Positions 28,718 to 40,927 of a DNA stretch of 64,000 nucleotides are shown here, piece after piece. The DNA comes from Pirellulales bacterium (GTDB lineage Bacteria > Planctomycetota > Planctomycetia > Pirellulales > Thermoguttaceae). The position numbers were made by a program, and so were the translations under genes. The stretch covers positions 1-64,000 of the forward strand of contig JABWBD010000002.1 of the NCBI GenBank assembly GCA_013360685.1. The letters are read 5' to 3'. Within the stretch, counting starts at the first letter, position 1; each line of letters begins with the position of its first letter. The notes under the pieces were generated by a model. The model was not told the DNA's origin and made no database searches. It saw only the letters and a list, made by a program, of their open reading frames with translations.

Positions 28718-28924
28718 ATGGATACGCTGGTGTTGGCCGTCCTCGGGATTGAGGATCTCTGGTTCGCCGTGCCGCTGATCATCACAGTCAGCCTGGTCTA
28801 TGCCGCCACGCGCCACGAATTCATGGGAGAGATTCTCGGCCATGCCCTTCGCATCGGCGTCTGGATCGTCGGCTTCATGGCCGCGGTGTTCGCCGTGCTC
28901 CAGGTGATCGCGTGGTTCGTCTGA
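28718..28924 (+). CDS. Small hypothetical membrane protein
   Basis: Two hydrophobic segments, directly downstream of the DUF6677-like gene. Confidence 0.55.
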   Translation: MDTLVLAVLGIEDLWFAVPLIITVSLVYAATRHEFMGEILGHALRIGVWIVGFMAAVFAVLQVIAWFV

Positions 28925-29062
28925 ACGCGCTGCCAGCTTGCGCGTCCGGGCCCGCCGTGGCGTGAGGATGCAGCAACGGCAATCAGCCCCTAACAGAACT
29001 CCGACTGCCCTCACCCCCCGCGCCTCTCGCGCGGTGGGAGAGGGGAGTTGACTCAGAGCGTC

Positions 29063-30178
29063 CTAATAGACGCACTCCCGGGCGGCTTCGGCGAACACGG
29101 CGAGCTTTTCGGGCGGGGTCTCGAAGAAGTGATCGCTCAGCGAACCGATGTATCCGCCGCGGGCGCCGACCGTTTCAAAGAGCTTGTAGACTGTCTTCCG
29201 GATCAAGGCGTCGCTGCCGGCGGTCACCACGTTGAACTGGTCGACGCCGCCGATCATCGCCACGCGCCCGTCGATCCGGGCGGCGAATTCCCACGGTTCC
29301 TGGTTGCCGCCGACGCTCGGCGGAGCGAGCGTTTCCGAGGCATCGCAGCCGTTGGCCACGATCGAGTCCTCGATCCCCCGTGTGCCGCCGCAGGTATGGT
29401 AGGTGATCAGGAACCCGAGTTCGTGCAAGGCGTCGTGAAGCTTGCGGTCGTAGGGCAGACAGAACTCCGTGTGAAGTTTGGGCGAGACGACGGTCGACGA
29501 GGCCGCTCCGCCGCCCGTTTCGACCAGGTCGAACTTCGCCCCTCGCATCGACTCGACAAACCGCAGTTTCTTCTCCAGCAGGATGGCGAGAAAACGGTGG
29601 ACCCAGTCGGGCTGGTCGATGCACTTCAGGATCAATTGGTTCACGTCCATCAGGCAACAGGCATGTTGCCAGCAGCCCGCCTGGTCGCCCCACACAAATC
29701 CCCGCAGAATGCCGCGGTCGCCGACCTGGTCGTACACCTCGGCGATCGGCCGCAGGTCCAGCGGCGGCACCGGCATGTATCTGGCGATCCGTTCGATATC
29801 GTCGTCCCGCTTGACCAGGTATTCCGTGATCCAGGTCGTCATACGGTTGCCTGCCGTCTTGTAGGTCAGTTCGCCGGCGGGCGTGCGGATCGTGTGGTGG
29901 ACGATGCGGTTGTCCGGATCGGCGTTGACGATTCGCGCGTCGTCGATCCACCGGTCGGTGGAGAAACGGGAGAAATCGGCGTCGACCAGCCAGAACTGCC
30001 CCATCGACTCGAAATACTGGATCTGCGCGTCCATCCGGAACCGCTGGAAGGCTTCCAGCGGCGTGATCCCGCCCAGGAACCGATCCAAATGGTACTGTTG
30101 CCACTGATGCACCGACACCGGCAGACGGTCGGGCTTCTCTCGCTTCAGCGCCGTAAGCATCCGCTCTTTGCTGGTCAT
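29063..30178 (-). CDS. Uroporphyrinogen decarboxylase family protein
   Basis: MTSKERMLTALKREKPDRLPV...; ITYHTCGGTRGIEDSI. Confidence 0.85.
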   Translation of the reverse strand: MTSKERMLTALKREKPDRLPVSVHQWQQYHLDRFLGGITPLEAFQRFRMDAQIQYFESMGQFWLVDADFSRFSTDRWIDDARIVNADPDNRIVHHTIRTPAGELTYKTAGNRMTTWITEYLVKRDDDIERIARYMPVPPLDLRPIAEVYDQVGDRGILRGFVWGDQAGCWQHACCLMDVNQLILKCIDQPDWVHRFLAILLEKKLRFVESMRGAKFDLVETGGGAASSTVVSPKLHTEFCLPYDRKLHDALHELGFLITYHTCGGTRGIEDSIVANGCDASETLAPPSVGGNQEPWEFAARIDGRVAMIGGVDQFNVVTAGSDALIRKTVYKLFETVGARGGYIGSLSDHFFETPPEKLAVFAEAARECVY

Positions 30179-30216
30179 GATCACGGCAAGACTCCCTGTT
30201 GTCCGCGGTGGCGGAT

Positions 30217-31944
30217 TCACTGCGATTTGGAACGAAACACCTGCAACTCGCCCACCAGCGGATTGACCGTGTACCCAAGCACTTGGAGGCGGACAAACCG
30301 GGTGGTCACGGGCGGGAATTTCAGGCTGCAATCCTCGCCGACGACGGTCCCCTCGTGGACGGTGATCCACTGCTCGGCACGCTTCACCTGGAGCTCGAAT
30401 CTCCGGATGCGATCGTAAGGTTCGTTGAGCCAAGCCCGGTCAATTGTCTCCTCGCGGCCGAGGTCAACCTCGATCCATGCCGAGGGAGTGCCGGGATTGA
30501 ACGTCCAGCCGGTTTGCGGGTCGCCGTCGACGGCATTCTCGGGACGATAGTAGGCGCCGGCCTGCGGGTTCTTGTCGTAGATGTGCGAGGCGATTACCTT
30601 CTTGCCGAAAGTGAGCGGTCCCCAGTCCACGTGGGCCGCCTCGAGGTCCATGGCCGAGCCGTCGAGCTCCAGGGTCAGGATCGTGTCCAATTCCTGGCGG
30701 TGTTCCGCCGGCACGCCGATGGCGATCGACCGGTCGGTTTGCTCGATCGACGGCGTTCCGCCTGTGAGCAACCGGCAGGAGACGAGTTTCCGCGGGAGCG
30801 GCGGCAGCGTCAGCGTGTCGTCGTACCATCGCAGGACGTGCACGTAGATCGTGTTCTGCCTGCGCGTGCTCAGGCAGTTCAAGGCCCAGAACGGCCCGCC
30901 GCGCGTGCCGTAAATGCTTTCACCGTATTGCCGGAGCCAGGCGCCGATCTGGCGGAACCGCTCGGCCTGGCGCGGCTCGATGCGGCCGTCGGGCATCGGG
31001 CCGGTGTTCAGGGCGAGATTTCCGTTGCGGCCGGCGCAGGTGACCAGCGCATCGATGCATTCCTTGAGCGACTTGATCCGGTCCTCGGGTTTCCACGACC
31101 ACTGGGTGCCCAGCGTCATGCACGTCTCCCAGGGCCGGTCCAATTGGAACGCGCCCAGCCGTTGCTCCGGCGTATCGTAGTCGCCCGGCAGTCCGCAGCG
31201 GTTGTTGATCACCAGCCAGGGCTGGAGCGTGCGGGACATGCGGAAAAGGTTTTCCGCGCCCCAATCGACCGCCTTGCCTCCCAGTCCGTCGAACCACAGT
31301 CCGTCGATCCGGCCGTAGCCGGAGAGCAGTTCGCGAATCTGGCCGTGGAGATACTGGATGTACCGCGCGTGCGTCTTGCTCTGATAATCGGGATGGCGCC
31401 AGTCGGGCTGCGAATAGTAAACCATGAGCTTCAGGCCCTTTTCATGGCAGGCATCCGCGATGTCGGCCATCACGTCGTGCTGCCAGGCGGCCTGGGGACT
31501 GGTGCTCTTGTAGTCGGTCAGCTTGGAGTCGTAGAGACAATACCCGTCGTGGTGCTTCACCAGGAAGATCATATACTTCGCACCGGCTTCCAGGGCAGTC
31601 TGCACCCACTGGCGGGCGTCGAAATTGTCGGGCTTCCATTGCTTGTAGAGATTGTCGTACACCTCGCCGGGCGTGGGACCTTGCCCTTGGTGAGTGCGGA
31701 GTTCGCCTCCGCGCGGCGCACCGCGCGACCAGCCGATCTCCTCGCCGGTCAAGCTGACCGGCCCCCAACAGACAAACATCCCGAACCGCATGTCTTGCCA
31801 CGACTGGATCGATTCCGGCCTGGCGGCAAGCATATCCTGGTCGGCCGCAGTCGGCCGGCAGACGGCAACCACGAGAAACAGGGCGGCAGCCAGAGACAAC
31901 CGCAGCCCCGCGCGTCGTGGATCGGACTCGAACGGCGTCATCAT
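30217..31944 (-). CDS. Alpha-L-fucosidase (GH29) with C-terminal F5/8 type C-like domain
   Basis: RFGMFVCWGPVSLTGEEIGWSRG..., YMIFLVKHHDGYCLYDS, IDGLWFDG. Confidence 0.9.
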   Translation of the reverse strand: MMTPFESDPRRAGLRLSLAAALFLVVAVCRPTAADQDMLAARPESIQSWQDMRFGMFVCWGPVSLTGEEIGWSRGAPRGGELRTHQGQGPTPGEVYDNLYKQWKPDNFDARQWVQTALEAGAKYMIFLVKHHDGYCLYDSKLTDYKSTSPQAAWQHDVMADIADACHEKGLKLMVYYSQPDWRHPDYQSKTHARYIQYLHGQIRELLSGYGRIDGLWFDGLGGKAVDWGAENLFRMSRTLQPWLVINNRCGLPGDYDTPEQRLGAFQLDRPWETCMTLGTQWSWKPEDRIKSLKECIDALVTCAGRNGNLALNTGPMPDGRIEPRQAERFRQIGAWLRQYGESIYGTRGGPFWALNCLSTRRQNTIYVHVLRWYDDTLTLPPLPRKLVSCRLLTGGTPSIEQTDRSIAIGVPAEHRQELDTILTLELDGSAMDLEAAHVDWGPLTFGKKVIASHIYDKNPQAGAYYRPENAVDGDPQTGWTFNPGTPSAWIEVDLGREETIDRAWLNEPYDRIRRFELQVKRAEQWITVHEGTVVGEDCSLKFPPVTTRFVRLQVLGYTVNPLVGELQVFRSKSQ

Positions 31945-32987
31945 CGGAGTCCCTCAAAGTGTGTCGGGAAGGGAACCGCTGGCGCCAAGTATGGTCAATG
32001 CGCAGCGACGTGTAAAGTGGCGGGCACGTTCCGTGTGCCGTCCGCCCGGCAGAGTGGACATCCTACTCCACGTCCTCGAACGAGCTTCGTTGCCGAATGT
32101 CGCTGCCTGCAAACGGAGTGTTAGATCGAAGTCACCCGCGCGATCCTGACCATGCGGTCGGGCTCGCTGACTAAGAAAAGAACGCGCAAAGGCGGAACGG
32201 CAAGCACGCGCGTCTCACATTCCAGACTCCCCTTCTCTGGAGCATCAACCGACAGGTGCTTCCCGGCTCCAAATGCCTCAAGTGAGCGAGCACTTGCTCA
32301 GTTGTAAACCAGGGGCCGTCGGATTCCAGTCGTCGCTGGACTTCCTCCAATTCCGCCTGGTCCGCCGGTCGCGACACGTAGCCCAGCAGATTCCCCTTGG
32401 GGTCACGAATCTCAACAGTGCCCGCGCCGGCCTGAAAATGCCTCCACTGCTCGTCGGTTAGAGTAATTTTGGATCATCGCATGACCTCTCATGGAATGGA
32501 GTTCATTGTTCCAATATAAAGGGCGAACGGCTGCGAGCAAACGGTCTGCAACGATTGGAGCGTCACCAAACCAGCTCATTCGGTAGGGGATTTTGATGAC
32601 TTTCGACGCCGGCCCGGGCAGCCCCGCCGGCGAACCCGCGAGGCTTATCGCTTGCTTCGAACCGATCTCCGCATCGCCGTCGGGAACACTATCGAACGCG
32701 CTGCCCAGGCCGTCCGGCACCGCCGGCGAAGGCAATTTTCCGGGACCTGACCGCTGAATCGGTCTTTTCGTGTGCGGGGAAAGGCGCTGCCGGCTCTGGA
32801 GCGGCAGGTGCGGGAACTGGTCCGGAAACTGCTGGCTTCGGACACGAAGACCGCCGCATCGTGGCGGTCTTGCGGAGGACCGTACGAGTTTCCGAGGTTT
32901 CCGGCCCTCACTTGTCCGGTCAAAATACGGTCATAGAATGAATTTGCGACCGGTGTGGATTCCGTGGTGCTGTCTAGGGAGGGCATC

Positions 32988-33089
32988 ATGAGTCTCGAAA
33001 TGCTGAAGGCTGCGCTCAACGGTGGAATTCTCGTCGTGCTCTTCCTCGTGCTGCTCGGCCTGGGCGCTTGGTGGTTGAGCCGGCGCTGA
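32988..33089 (+). CDS. Small TM protein, 33 aa
   Basis: Manual translation MSLEMLKAALNGGILVVLFLVLLGLGAWWLSRR; ggaggg upstream. Confidence 0.35.
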   Translation: MSLEMLKAALNGGILVVLFLVLLGLGAWWLSRR

Positions 33090-33327
33090 TGTTTCGCCCT
33101 GCTGCGCCGAAAGTGACGCCTTGGTTGTGAGAAGCTAGGGGGTCGGGCCGGGATTAGGGACTAGCCGATGCGTCTTCCGCGCCGCGAATCGCTAATCCCG
33201 GCCTGACCTTGCGCTACGAAGTTTGGGAGGATGGTAAACTTGAAACCTCGCTCGCGGCCGGCCATAGCCGAGTCCAGCACATTCAAGCAGTGCTCCACAG
33301 TCGGCTGCGCGCGATCGTCGTTTCGTA

Positions 33328-34143
33328 TCAGCCGCACGCCCCGGCTTCGCCGGCGTCATCGTGTTTTCCCGCCTCCCGCTTCGATTGAAGGTCGAGCGCT
33401 CCCATGAGTCTTGCGGCCTCGTCGAGTTCGCGTTTCTGAGTTGCGATGCGCCGCTGTTTCTTGAGGATGCCGATGGTGAAATAGAGAAGCACGAGAACCG
33501 CCAAAGCGCCGTAGAGAGCGATGGTTAAAGTCGCGCCGTAGGAATTGGTGGCGAGTTCGACGGGGGACCACCCTCTCACGAAAAGATTGCTCAATACCGC
33601 GGCGAGAACGAGGGAGCCGCCGTAGAATGCCTTCACACGGGCCGAAAGGCTGTAATCGGCTTTCGCGAAGCGGTAGAGAAAGTAGAACAAAAGGATCGTG
33701 ACGCCCCAAAGGAGATTCGTGGTGATGTTGATGCCGCTCATCACCCAGGAATCGGAAGTGGCGCCGACCATGACGAAGGTCGCAAGGTAGCCGATCACCA
33801 GGAGAATCGCCGAGGAAGCGAAACTTTCTTTCTTGAGAGCCGAATCGGAGATCGCCCTGCGATAGTCCCACCGCGCGATGATCAACGACAAAATCAGGTA
33901 CGCGAGCACCAAAGCGGCCGGGGCGCAGACAAAGAGCGTGAAGACGAACGCCGGAACGATCCCGGCCGGATCCGCGCCTGCGCCGCGCGTGACGGCAAAT
34001 TCGGATTCGAGGCTTCCCACGCCCGTCTGGGCGAAAAGCGAGCCATTGCCGAGAGCGAGCCAAACCATGCCGGCAGCCTCGCCGTCGCGCCGGTGCACGC
34101 GGCCGCCGAGGTCCGCCAACCAGGGGGAGCAACGATGACGCAT
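33328..34143 (-). CDS. Hypothetical multi-pass membrane protein
   Basis: Several hydrophobic segments; no family recognised. Confidence 0.55.
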   Translation of the reverse strand: MRHRCSPWLADLGGRVHRRDGEAAGMVWLALGNGSLFAQTGVGSLESEFAVTRGAGADPAGIVPAFVFTLFVCAPAALVLAYLILSLIIARWDYRRAISDSALKKESFASSAILLVIGYLATFVMVGATSDSWVMSGINITTNLLWGVTILLFYFLYRFAKADYSLSARVKAFYGGSLVLAAVLSNLFVRGWSPVELATNSYGATLTIALYGALAVLVLLYFTIGILKKQRRIATQKRELDEAARLMGALDLQSKREAGKHDDAGEAGACG

Positions 34144-34748
34144 GGGAATTCCCGCTCCTGAGCTGCCTGCAAGTTTACCCTATTCTGCGGCGTTGACCAA
34201 CACTATCACACTGTGTGGAGGGAGCCTGACCTGATAGTTGGAGCGGCACGGGTTGTTCGCCTCCCAATCTCTGGTTCCTGCCAGGCGAGCTGGCAGGGGG
34301 CCAACGTGCAGGCGGCGCCGTGCGGACCGCGCTGTTTTGCGAGCAGGGCGCACGTATCCGCTCCGATCGGCGAAGAGGTCGTCCGTGTCGCACGGGACCT
34401 CGCGCCGGACGCCGTCTCTTCCTGGCCCGACTTCCGGCCGTGGATAGGCCGGTGTGTATCGGTTGCTTGCAGACTGCCGTCACGCCCGGCCCCTATGGGC
34501 GAAACCGGTGAGGGGAGGGTTTGCACTTCCGGGAGGGCAGTGGGGCGGATTTGGCGCAGGTACATCTACCCTTGCAACGCGGCTTTCCATCGATTCCCAT
34601 GAGGGCAATGGGGTAGTGAAGAACGGGAATTGGGAGCTGCGAATTGGTTCGCGTGGGAGGAGCCAAGAGCGCTGCAGCCTGTGGTACAATGGAGAGATAT
34701 CCTCCGAGACGCCGCTGTCCCATCACCCCGCCCGTGAGGTATTGAGTC

Positions 34749-35893
<1,145 letters not shown>

Positions 35894-35897
<4 letters not shown>

Positions 35898-37780
35898 ATC
35901 GATGCCTGTTGCCGGCGGCCGTTCTGGCCGTGGTCCTGGTGCCCGTAACGTCTCTGCTCTCCCCGCAGAGCCTAAGTTGGGCCCAGCAAGGGCTGCGTCC
36001 CAAAGCCGGGCAGTCCAGCAAGGACCTGCTGGAGATCCCGAAAGTCGGAAAGGACCAGGTCATTGGCTTCGCGCTCTACACAGCACACAACAAGGTCCTC
36101 AAGCTCACCGCGCAGCTCTACCCGCTGGACGACGCCGACCCGCGGACCGTGCGACTGGAAGTCGAACAAGACGGCGGCTGGCGGCAAGTGGCCACGGCCC
36201 CGGTGGTCGCGCCGGGCTGGACGGCCGTGTTTCGCGTCGAGCCTTGGGACATGACCCGGGAGGTCCGCTACCGCCTGCGGCACGGCGAGACCGCGGTCTA
36301 CGAGGGGCTGGTGCAGCGTAATCCGGTGGACAAGCCTGAAATCGTGGTCGCCACGTTCACCGGCAATTCGATCTATCCCGGCCACGGGGGCGATATCCCC
36401 CGCAACGATATCGTGGAGAATCTCAAGCGACTGAAACCGGATCTCCTGTTCTTCTCCGGCGACCAGGTCTACGACCACAACCGTCACTACGCCTATTGGC
36501 TCAAGTTCGGCCGCGACTTCGGCGAGGCGATCCGCAACACTCCCACGGTGACCATCCCCGACGACCACGACGTGGGCCACCCCAACCTTTGGGGCGCCGG
36601 CGGCAAGAAGTCCGAAAAGCCCACCGGCGACGATGGCGGCTACTATAAGCCGGTGGAATATGTCAAGGAGGTGGAGCGTGCCCAGACCAGCCATTTGCCC
36701 GACCCCTTCGACCCCACGCCCATCCAGCGCGGCATCGGCGTCTACTACACCCAGTTGAATTGGGGCGGGATCAGCTTCGCGATCCTTGAGGACCGCAAGT
36801 TCAAGTCCGGGCCGGAGGGCCTCGTGCCCAAGCTGGGCTCGCGGCCGGACCACGTCACCCAGCCCGACTACGACCCCAAAGGGCTGGACGTGCCCGGGGC
36901 CGAGCTGCTGGGCGAGCGGCAGCTTCAATTCCTTCGCGCCTGGGCCGAGGACTGGCGTGATGCGGAGATGAAGGTGGCCTTGTCGCAAACGATCTTCTGC
37001 GGCGGGGCGCACCTCCACGGCAAGCGCGACAACCGGGTCTACGCCGACCTGGACTCCAACGGCTGGCCGCAGACCGGCCGCAAGCGTGCCTTGGCCGAGC
37101 TCCGCAAGGCTTTCACCTTCCACATCGCCGGCGATCAGCACCTGGGCACGGTATTCCATCACGGCATCGACGACTGGAACGACGCCGGCTGGTCTTTTTG
37201 CGTGCCCTCGATTGCCAACCTCTACCTGCGCTGGTGGGCGCCGCTGGAGCCGGGCAAGAACCGCCGGCCGGGAGCCCCCGAATACACGGGCGAGCACCTC
37301 GACGGCTTCGGCAACAAGGTGACGCTCTGGGCCGTAGCCAATCCGGACCCCGAGGAGAACCACGACAAGCTCACCACGCGCGCCGCCGGCTTCGGCATCG
37401 TGCGGTTCCACAAACCGCGGCGATCGATCACCGTCGAGTGCTGGCCGCGGAACGTCGACGTCACCGGCCCGAAGGAAAAGCAGTACCCCGGCTGGCCGCT
37501 CTCGATCGATCAGCAGGACAATTACGGCCGCTGGGCGGTGGCCTATCTGCCCACGCTGAAGGTCCGCGGCATGCAGGATCCGGTGGTCCAGGTGATCGAC
37601 GAGCGCGACGGCCAGACCGTCTATACGCTTCGGATCAAGGGGACGCAGTTCCGGCCCAAAGTCTTTGCCCTCGGCGCCTACACCCTCAAGATCGGCGACC
37701 AGCAGCAGCGGACCCGCGAGCTGAACAAGGTCCAGGCCCTGCCGCCGGATCAGACCGGCGAGCTGACCGTGGAGTTCTGA
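35894..37780 (+). CDS. PhoD-like metallophosphoesterase (alkaline phosphatase D family), secreted
   Basis: Signal peptide; [37 protein letters not shown]; 4-bp overlap with ispG. Confidence 0.85.
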
Positions 37781-37786
37781 CGCACC

Positions 37787-40144
37787 TCAGTCCTTCCGCA
37801 CCAGGATGGCGAAATGATCGCTCGACATGCGGATTTCGGTGAGGAGTCTCCCGTCCTCGCGGACCTGCGCGACGAGCGGTTTTTCCACGCGATTCCCCTT
37901 GCGGTCGATCACGTAGATCTCGGCCCCGGCGCCGTCCGGCCAGCCGTAGCGGCCGGAGCGGTTGGTCAAAATCCGCTCGTTGCCGATCACCATCCCCTCG
38001 CGGAGTTCCACCGGGGTGATCGGATACATCAGCGCCTGGTACCACGGCCCCTCGACGCCGTCGGGCCAGGTGTAGGTGGTAAAGACGGCCGCCTTGTCGA
38101 GAAGCCGGCGTACCATGTGCGCGCAGACCTCGCCGCTCATCTCCGGGCTGTAGTTGCCCAGCGCCCAAGGAGAGCCGAGCTGCGTGTTGACCGCGAATGA
38201 GAACGAGGCCAGCTCCGTGAACCGCGGGATGTGGAGCTGGAGCATCGTCCGCGTGTGGGCCGGGCTGTTGCCGATGATCGTCTTGCCCTGCTCGCGAAGG
38301 TGTTTCACTAGTGCCACCTTCCATGGCTGCTGGAGCAGCGTCGTCATCGCGCGCTTTCCGGTGACGGCGTGCGTCCGGGGATCGATCGAAACGGTGCAGC
38401 CGTCCCATGCCGTGTGGTAGGCGTAGGTGCCCGGCGGCGCGGCGGCCATCTCGTCGCAGTAAAAGCCGTCGGCCCCGGTGATCTGGAGCGTCTTCTCGAG
38501 AGCCTTGAAGAGGGCCTTGCCGTACGAGTTCTCCAGCGTGGAGAGATACATATAGATCGGGTAGTGGTAGGGCGTGGGCACGTGGCCGCCGGCGGCGTCG
38601 AGGAGCTTCGAGTCGGCGTAGAGCGTCTCGGCGCCGGGCTCGGTGCAGATCTGGGCGTGGATATAGATGAGCACCTTGACGCCGGGGGCGGCCGCGCGGA
38701 GCTTGCGGATCCAATCGGCATGCGCGGAGCACCACGTTTCAGCCATCGGGATCGCGGTCCCTTCGCCGAGCATGCCCTTGGGCAAGACGCCGTCTTCCAT
38801 GAAGTAGGTCTGGCCCGAGCAGATGGCCTTCATCCCGCGCGACGTTGCCCACCGGCCGTACTCCTCGGCCGTCTTGGTCCCATCGACCGCCGACTCAAAC
38901 ACGATCGCCCAGGGGAGCGTGAAAATGCTGCCCCAATTGCGGCGAAGGGCGTTGATGAAGTCCCAGTAGTCGCCCTTGGGTACGGGATAGATGCTCCACT
39001 CGAGCGTGTGGCTCTTACCGGGCGCGATCCCCAGTTGCGCGTCGCGCAGGCCGATCGCGTCCGGCTCGGCGAACGAATCGCAGTGCATCCGGAAGATGTC
39101 GTCCTCCGCGGCCAGCCCGACGGTGAAGTCCTCCCAGCGGGCCGTGATCGTCGGGTGCGCGGGGCTGGACACCTGGCCGGTCTCGAACCACGCCGGTTGT
39201 CCGCAGGCCATGATCTCCCTCGGTTTCGGGCCGATGGCCAACCGGTTCTCATAGATCACGCCCGCCAGCTCGTTGCCGGTGCACGTGAACGTGTCGGCCA
39301 CGTGGACGTGGTCGTCGCGGACGCTTACGCGGCGAGCCACTTCATATCCCGCGCCATTCCACCGTGCTTCGCCGCTTTGACCCTGGGCAATGGATTTCCA
39401 TGAATCCTCGCCGGTCGTGATCCACTGACCCTGGGGCTGACTGGTCCGTGAGCTGAGCACGAGCGCCCGGCCCCCCGCCTCGATTCGGATGCCGCCGCCG
39501 GCGGCCAGTTCGACGTTCATGGCCGCCTTCCGGCGGCCTGACACCACGTACGTCGGCAGCGGACCGGCGGGGGCAGGCCGGACATTGCTCTCTTCGGTTC
39601 GCCGGATCGGCGCCCCTATCTCGACGCGGACGTCGCGGAGCACCAATGTGCTTCCCTGGGGAAGGACCTTCAGGTGCGTGATCTGGACGGCGTTCTTGCC
39701 GGGCCGGACGTAGGGCGTCGCGTCCCAGACGAACCGGTAGGGATCGACGTCCGGAATCGCCGTGGAGAACCGCTCGGTGCGGATCGCGTCGGAGAAGTCG
39801 GGCGAGTAGACGATCCGCCACGACTCGCCGTGGACCCAGGTAGTGTCCATGCCGCAGAGCATCGTGAACTCGACCGGCTTGTTCACCAGGTCCGGCGCCT
39901 TGAGCGGATGGCCGTTGACGGCCACGATCATCCACGGGTTGGACCCGCCGAGTCCCGGCCAGTCGATCCTCGCATCCAGCCCCAGCCGGACCTGCCGGCC
40001 GTGGGGAACCTCATCGAGCTGAAATTCCAGGCTGATCGTGGAACCGTCGGGCGTGCGTTTCTCGGCAGCCAGGATCTGGTCCGCGGCCGCGGCGGTCGAG
40101 GCGGAAGACAGTAGCACGACAAGGATGATCATTGAGCGTTTCAT
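37787..40144 (-). CDS. Secreted putative glycoside hydrolase-like protein of unknown family
   Basis: Signal peptide MKRSMIILVVLLSSASTAAAA; GVKVLIYIHAQICTEP, TGADGFYCDEMAA barrel-like motifs. Confidence 0.65.
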   Translation of the reverse strand: MKRSMIILVVLLSSASTAAAADQILAAEKRTPDGSTISLEFQLDEVPHGRQVRLGLDARIDWPGLGGSNPWMIVAVNGHPLKAPDLVNKPVEFTMLCGMDTTWVHGESWRIVYSPDFSDAIRTERFSTAIPDVDPYRFVWDATPYVRPGKNAVQITHLKVLPQGSTLVLRDVRVEIGAPIRRTEESNVRPAPAGPLPTYVVSGRRKAAMNVELAAGGGIRIEAGGRALVLSSRTSQPQGQWITTGEDSWKSIAQGQSGEARWNGAGYEVARRVSVRDDHVHVADTFTCTGNELAGVIYENRLAIGPKPREIMACGQPAWFETGQVSSPAHPTITARWEDFTVGLAAEDDIFRMHCDSFAEPDAIGLRDAQLGIAPGKSHTLEWSIYPVPKGDYWDFINALRRNWGSIFTLPWAIVFESAVDGTKTAEEYGRWATSRGMKAICSGQTYFMEDGVLPKGMLGEGTAIPMAETWCSAHADWIRKLRAAAPGVKVLIYIHAQICTEPGAETLYADSKLLDAAGGHVPTPYHYPIYMYLSTLENSYGKALFKALEKTLQITGADGFYCDEMAAAPPGTYAYHTAWDGCTVSIDPRTHAVTGKRAMTTLLQQPWKVALVKHLREQGKTIIGNSPAHTRTMLQLHIPRFTELASFSFAVNTQLGSPWALGNYSPEMSGEVCAHMVRRLLDKAAVFTTYTWPDGVEGPWYQALMYPITPVELREGMVIGNERILTNRSGRYGWPDGAGAEIYVIDRKGNRVEKPLVAQVREDGRLLTEIRMSSDHFAILVRKD

Positions 40145-40149
40145 GGGTC

Positions 40150-40347
40150 GTCTCTTGGGTGGGTGAATCGTGCATGGTTTTCGTGGGGACGCCAGGAGAA
40201 AGGCGGCGGGTTGACTTCGGAGGCGGCGCCCGCCTCGGGCCGATATCCCCACTCGTCCGGTCGAGCCGGAGACTGGTCGAGCTTGATGTCCGCGGCAAGG
40301 CGCGTCGCGGAAATCAGTACGAGAATCGTTGCCGTAACAAGACGCAT
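40150..40347 (-). pseudogene. N-terminal remnant of a DUF4962/heparinase II/III-like gene
   Basis: MRLVTATILVLISATRLAADIKLDQSPARPDEWGYRPEAGAASEVNPPPFSWRP, then abrupt loss of similarity. Confidence 0.5.
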
Positions 40348-40621
40348 CTCAGGCTCCGTTGTCGGTCTTGGGTCAGTGTAGGCGGGCCACTCCGTGGCCC
40401 GCTTTACCGGGCCACGGATTGGCCCGGCCACACGCTTTCAACAGGCTCCGCTGGGCACTTCGGTGAAACCCACGGGTCCATCATGGCAGATCGTGAGCCG
40501 GGATTCCAGAGCCCGAACAGGTCTCGAACGAGACGATGGGACGGAAGTAAAAGAGAGGCTTATCGTTATGACTTGGATGCGGCGCGTAAGTTCGGCGTGG
40601 TTCAGATGCGGGTGACAACTG

Positions 40622-40683
40622 GTAGATCCCGCTTGCCGAGCGGGACCTTGCACCACAGGTCCCGCTCGGCAAACGGGACCTAC
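40622..40683. repeat. Inverted pair of GTAG-headed REP-like hairpins, family B
   Basis: GTAGatcccgcttgccgagcgggacct - tgcaccac - aggtcccgctcggcaaacgggacCTAC. Confidence 0.75.
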
Positions 40684-40927
40684 TTCTGTAACTCACCGAT
40701 GCTCAAGTCTGAACCACGCCGTGAGCTCTATCGAGGTCCTCAATTGGTTCCCACGGTTCGTCCGACAGAGCATCACGTTCTATCGCTGCTTTCCTTCACA
40801 ATTCTTGCTTGAAATCGTCCTCCCATAGATAAACTTGTGTACACTTTTGACGATCCACCGGACAGGGTCTAGACTCAGCGGGTGTGGAAAATCAATTTCC
40901 GATCACTTGGCATTTCGGAGTGTCGCC

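Noticed and set aside
30199-32124. 641-aa plus ORF
   Set aside because: Antisense to the GH29 fucosidase.
34200-34740. Unannotated gap upstream of ispG as a second ncRNA
   Set aside because: Small inverted repeats only; no long closing helix or promoter pairing I could defend.
35972-37411. 479-aa minus ORF
   Set aside because: Antisense to the PhoD-like phosphatase, which has clear catalytic motifs.
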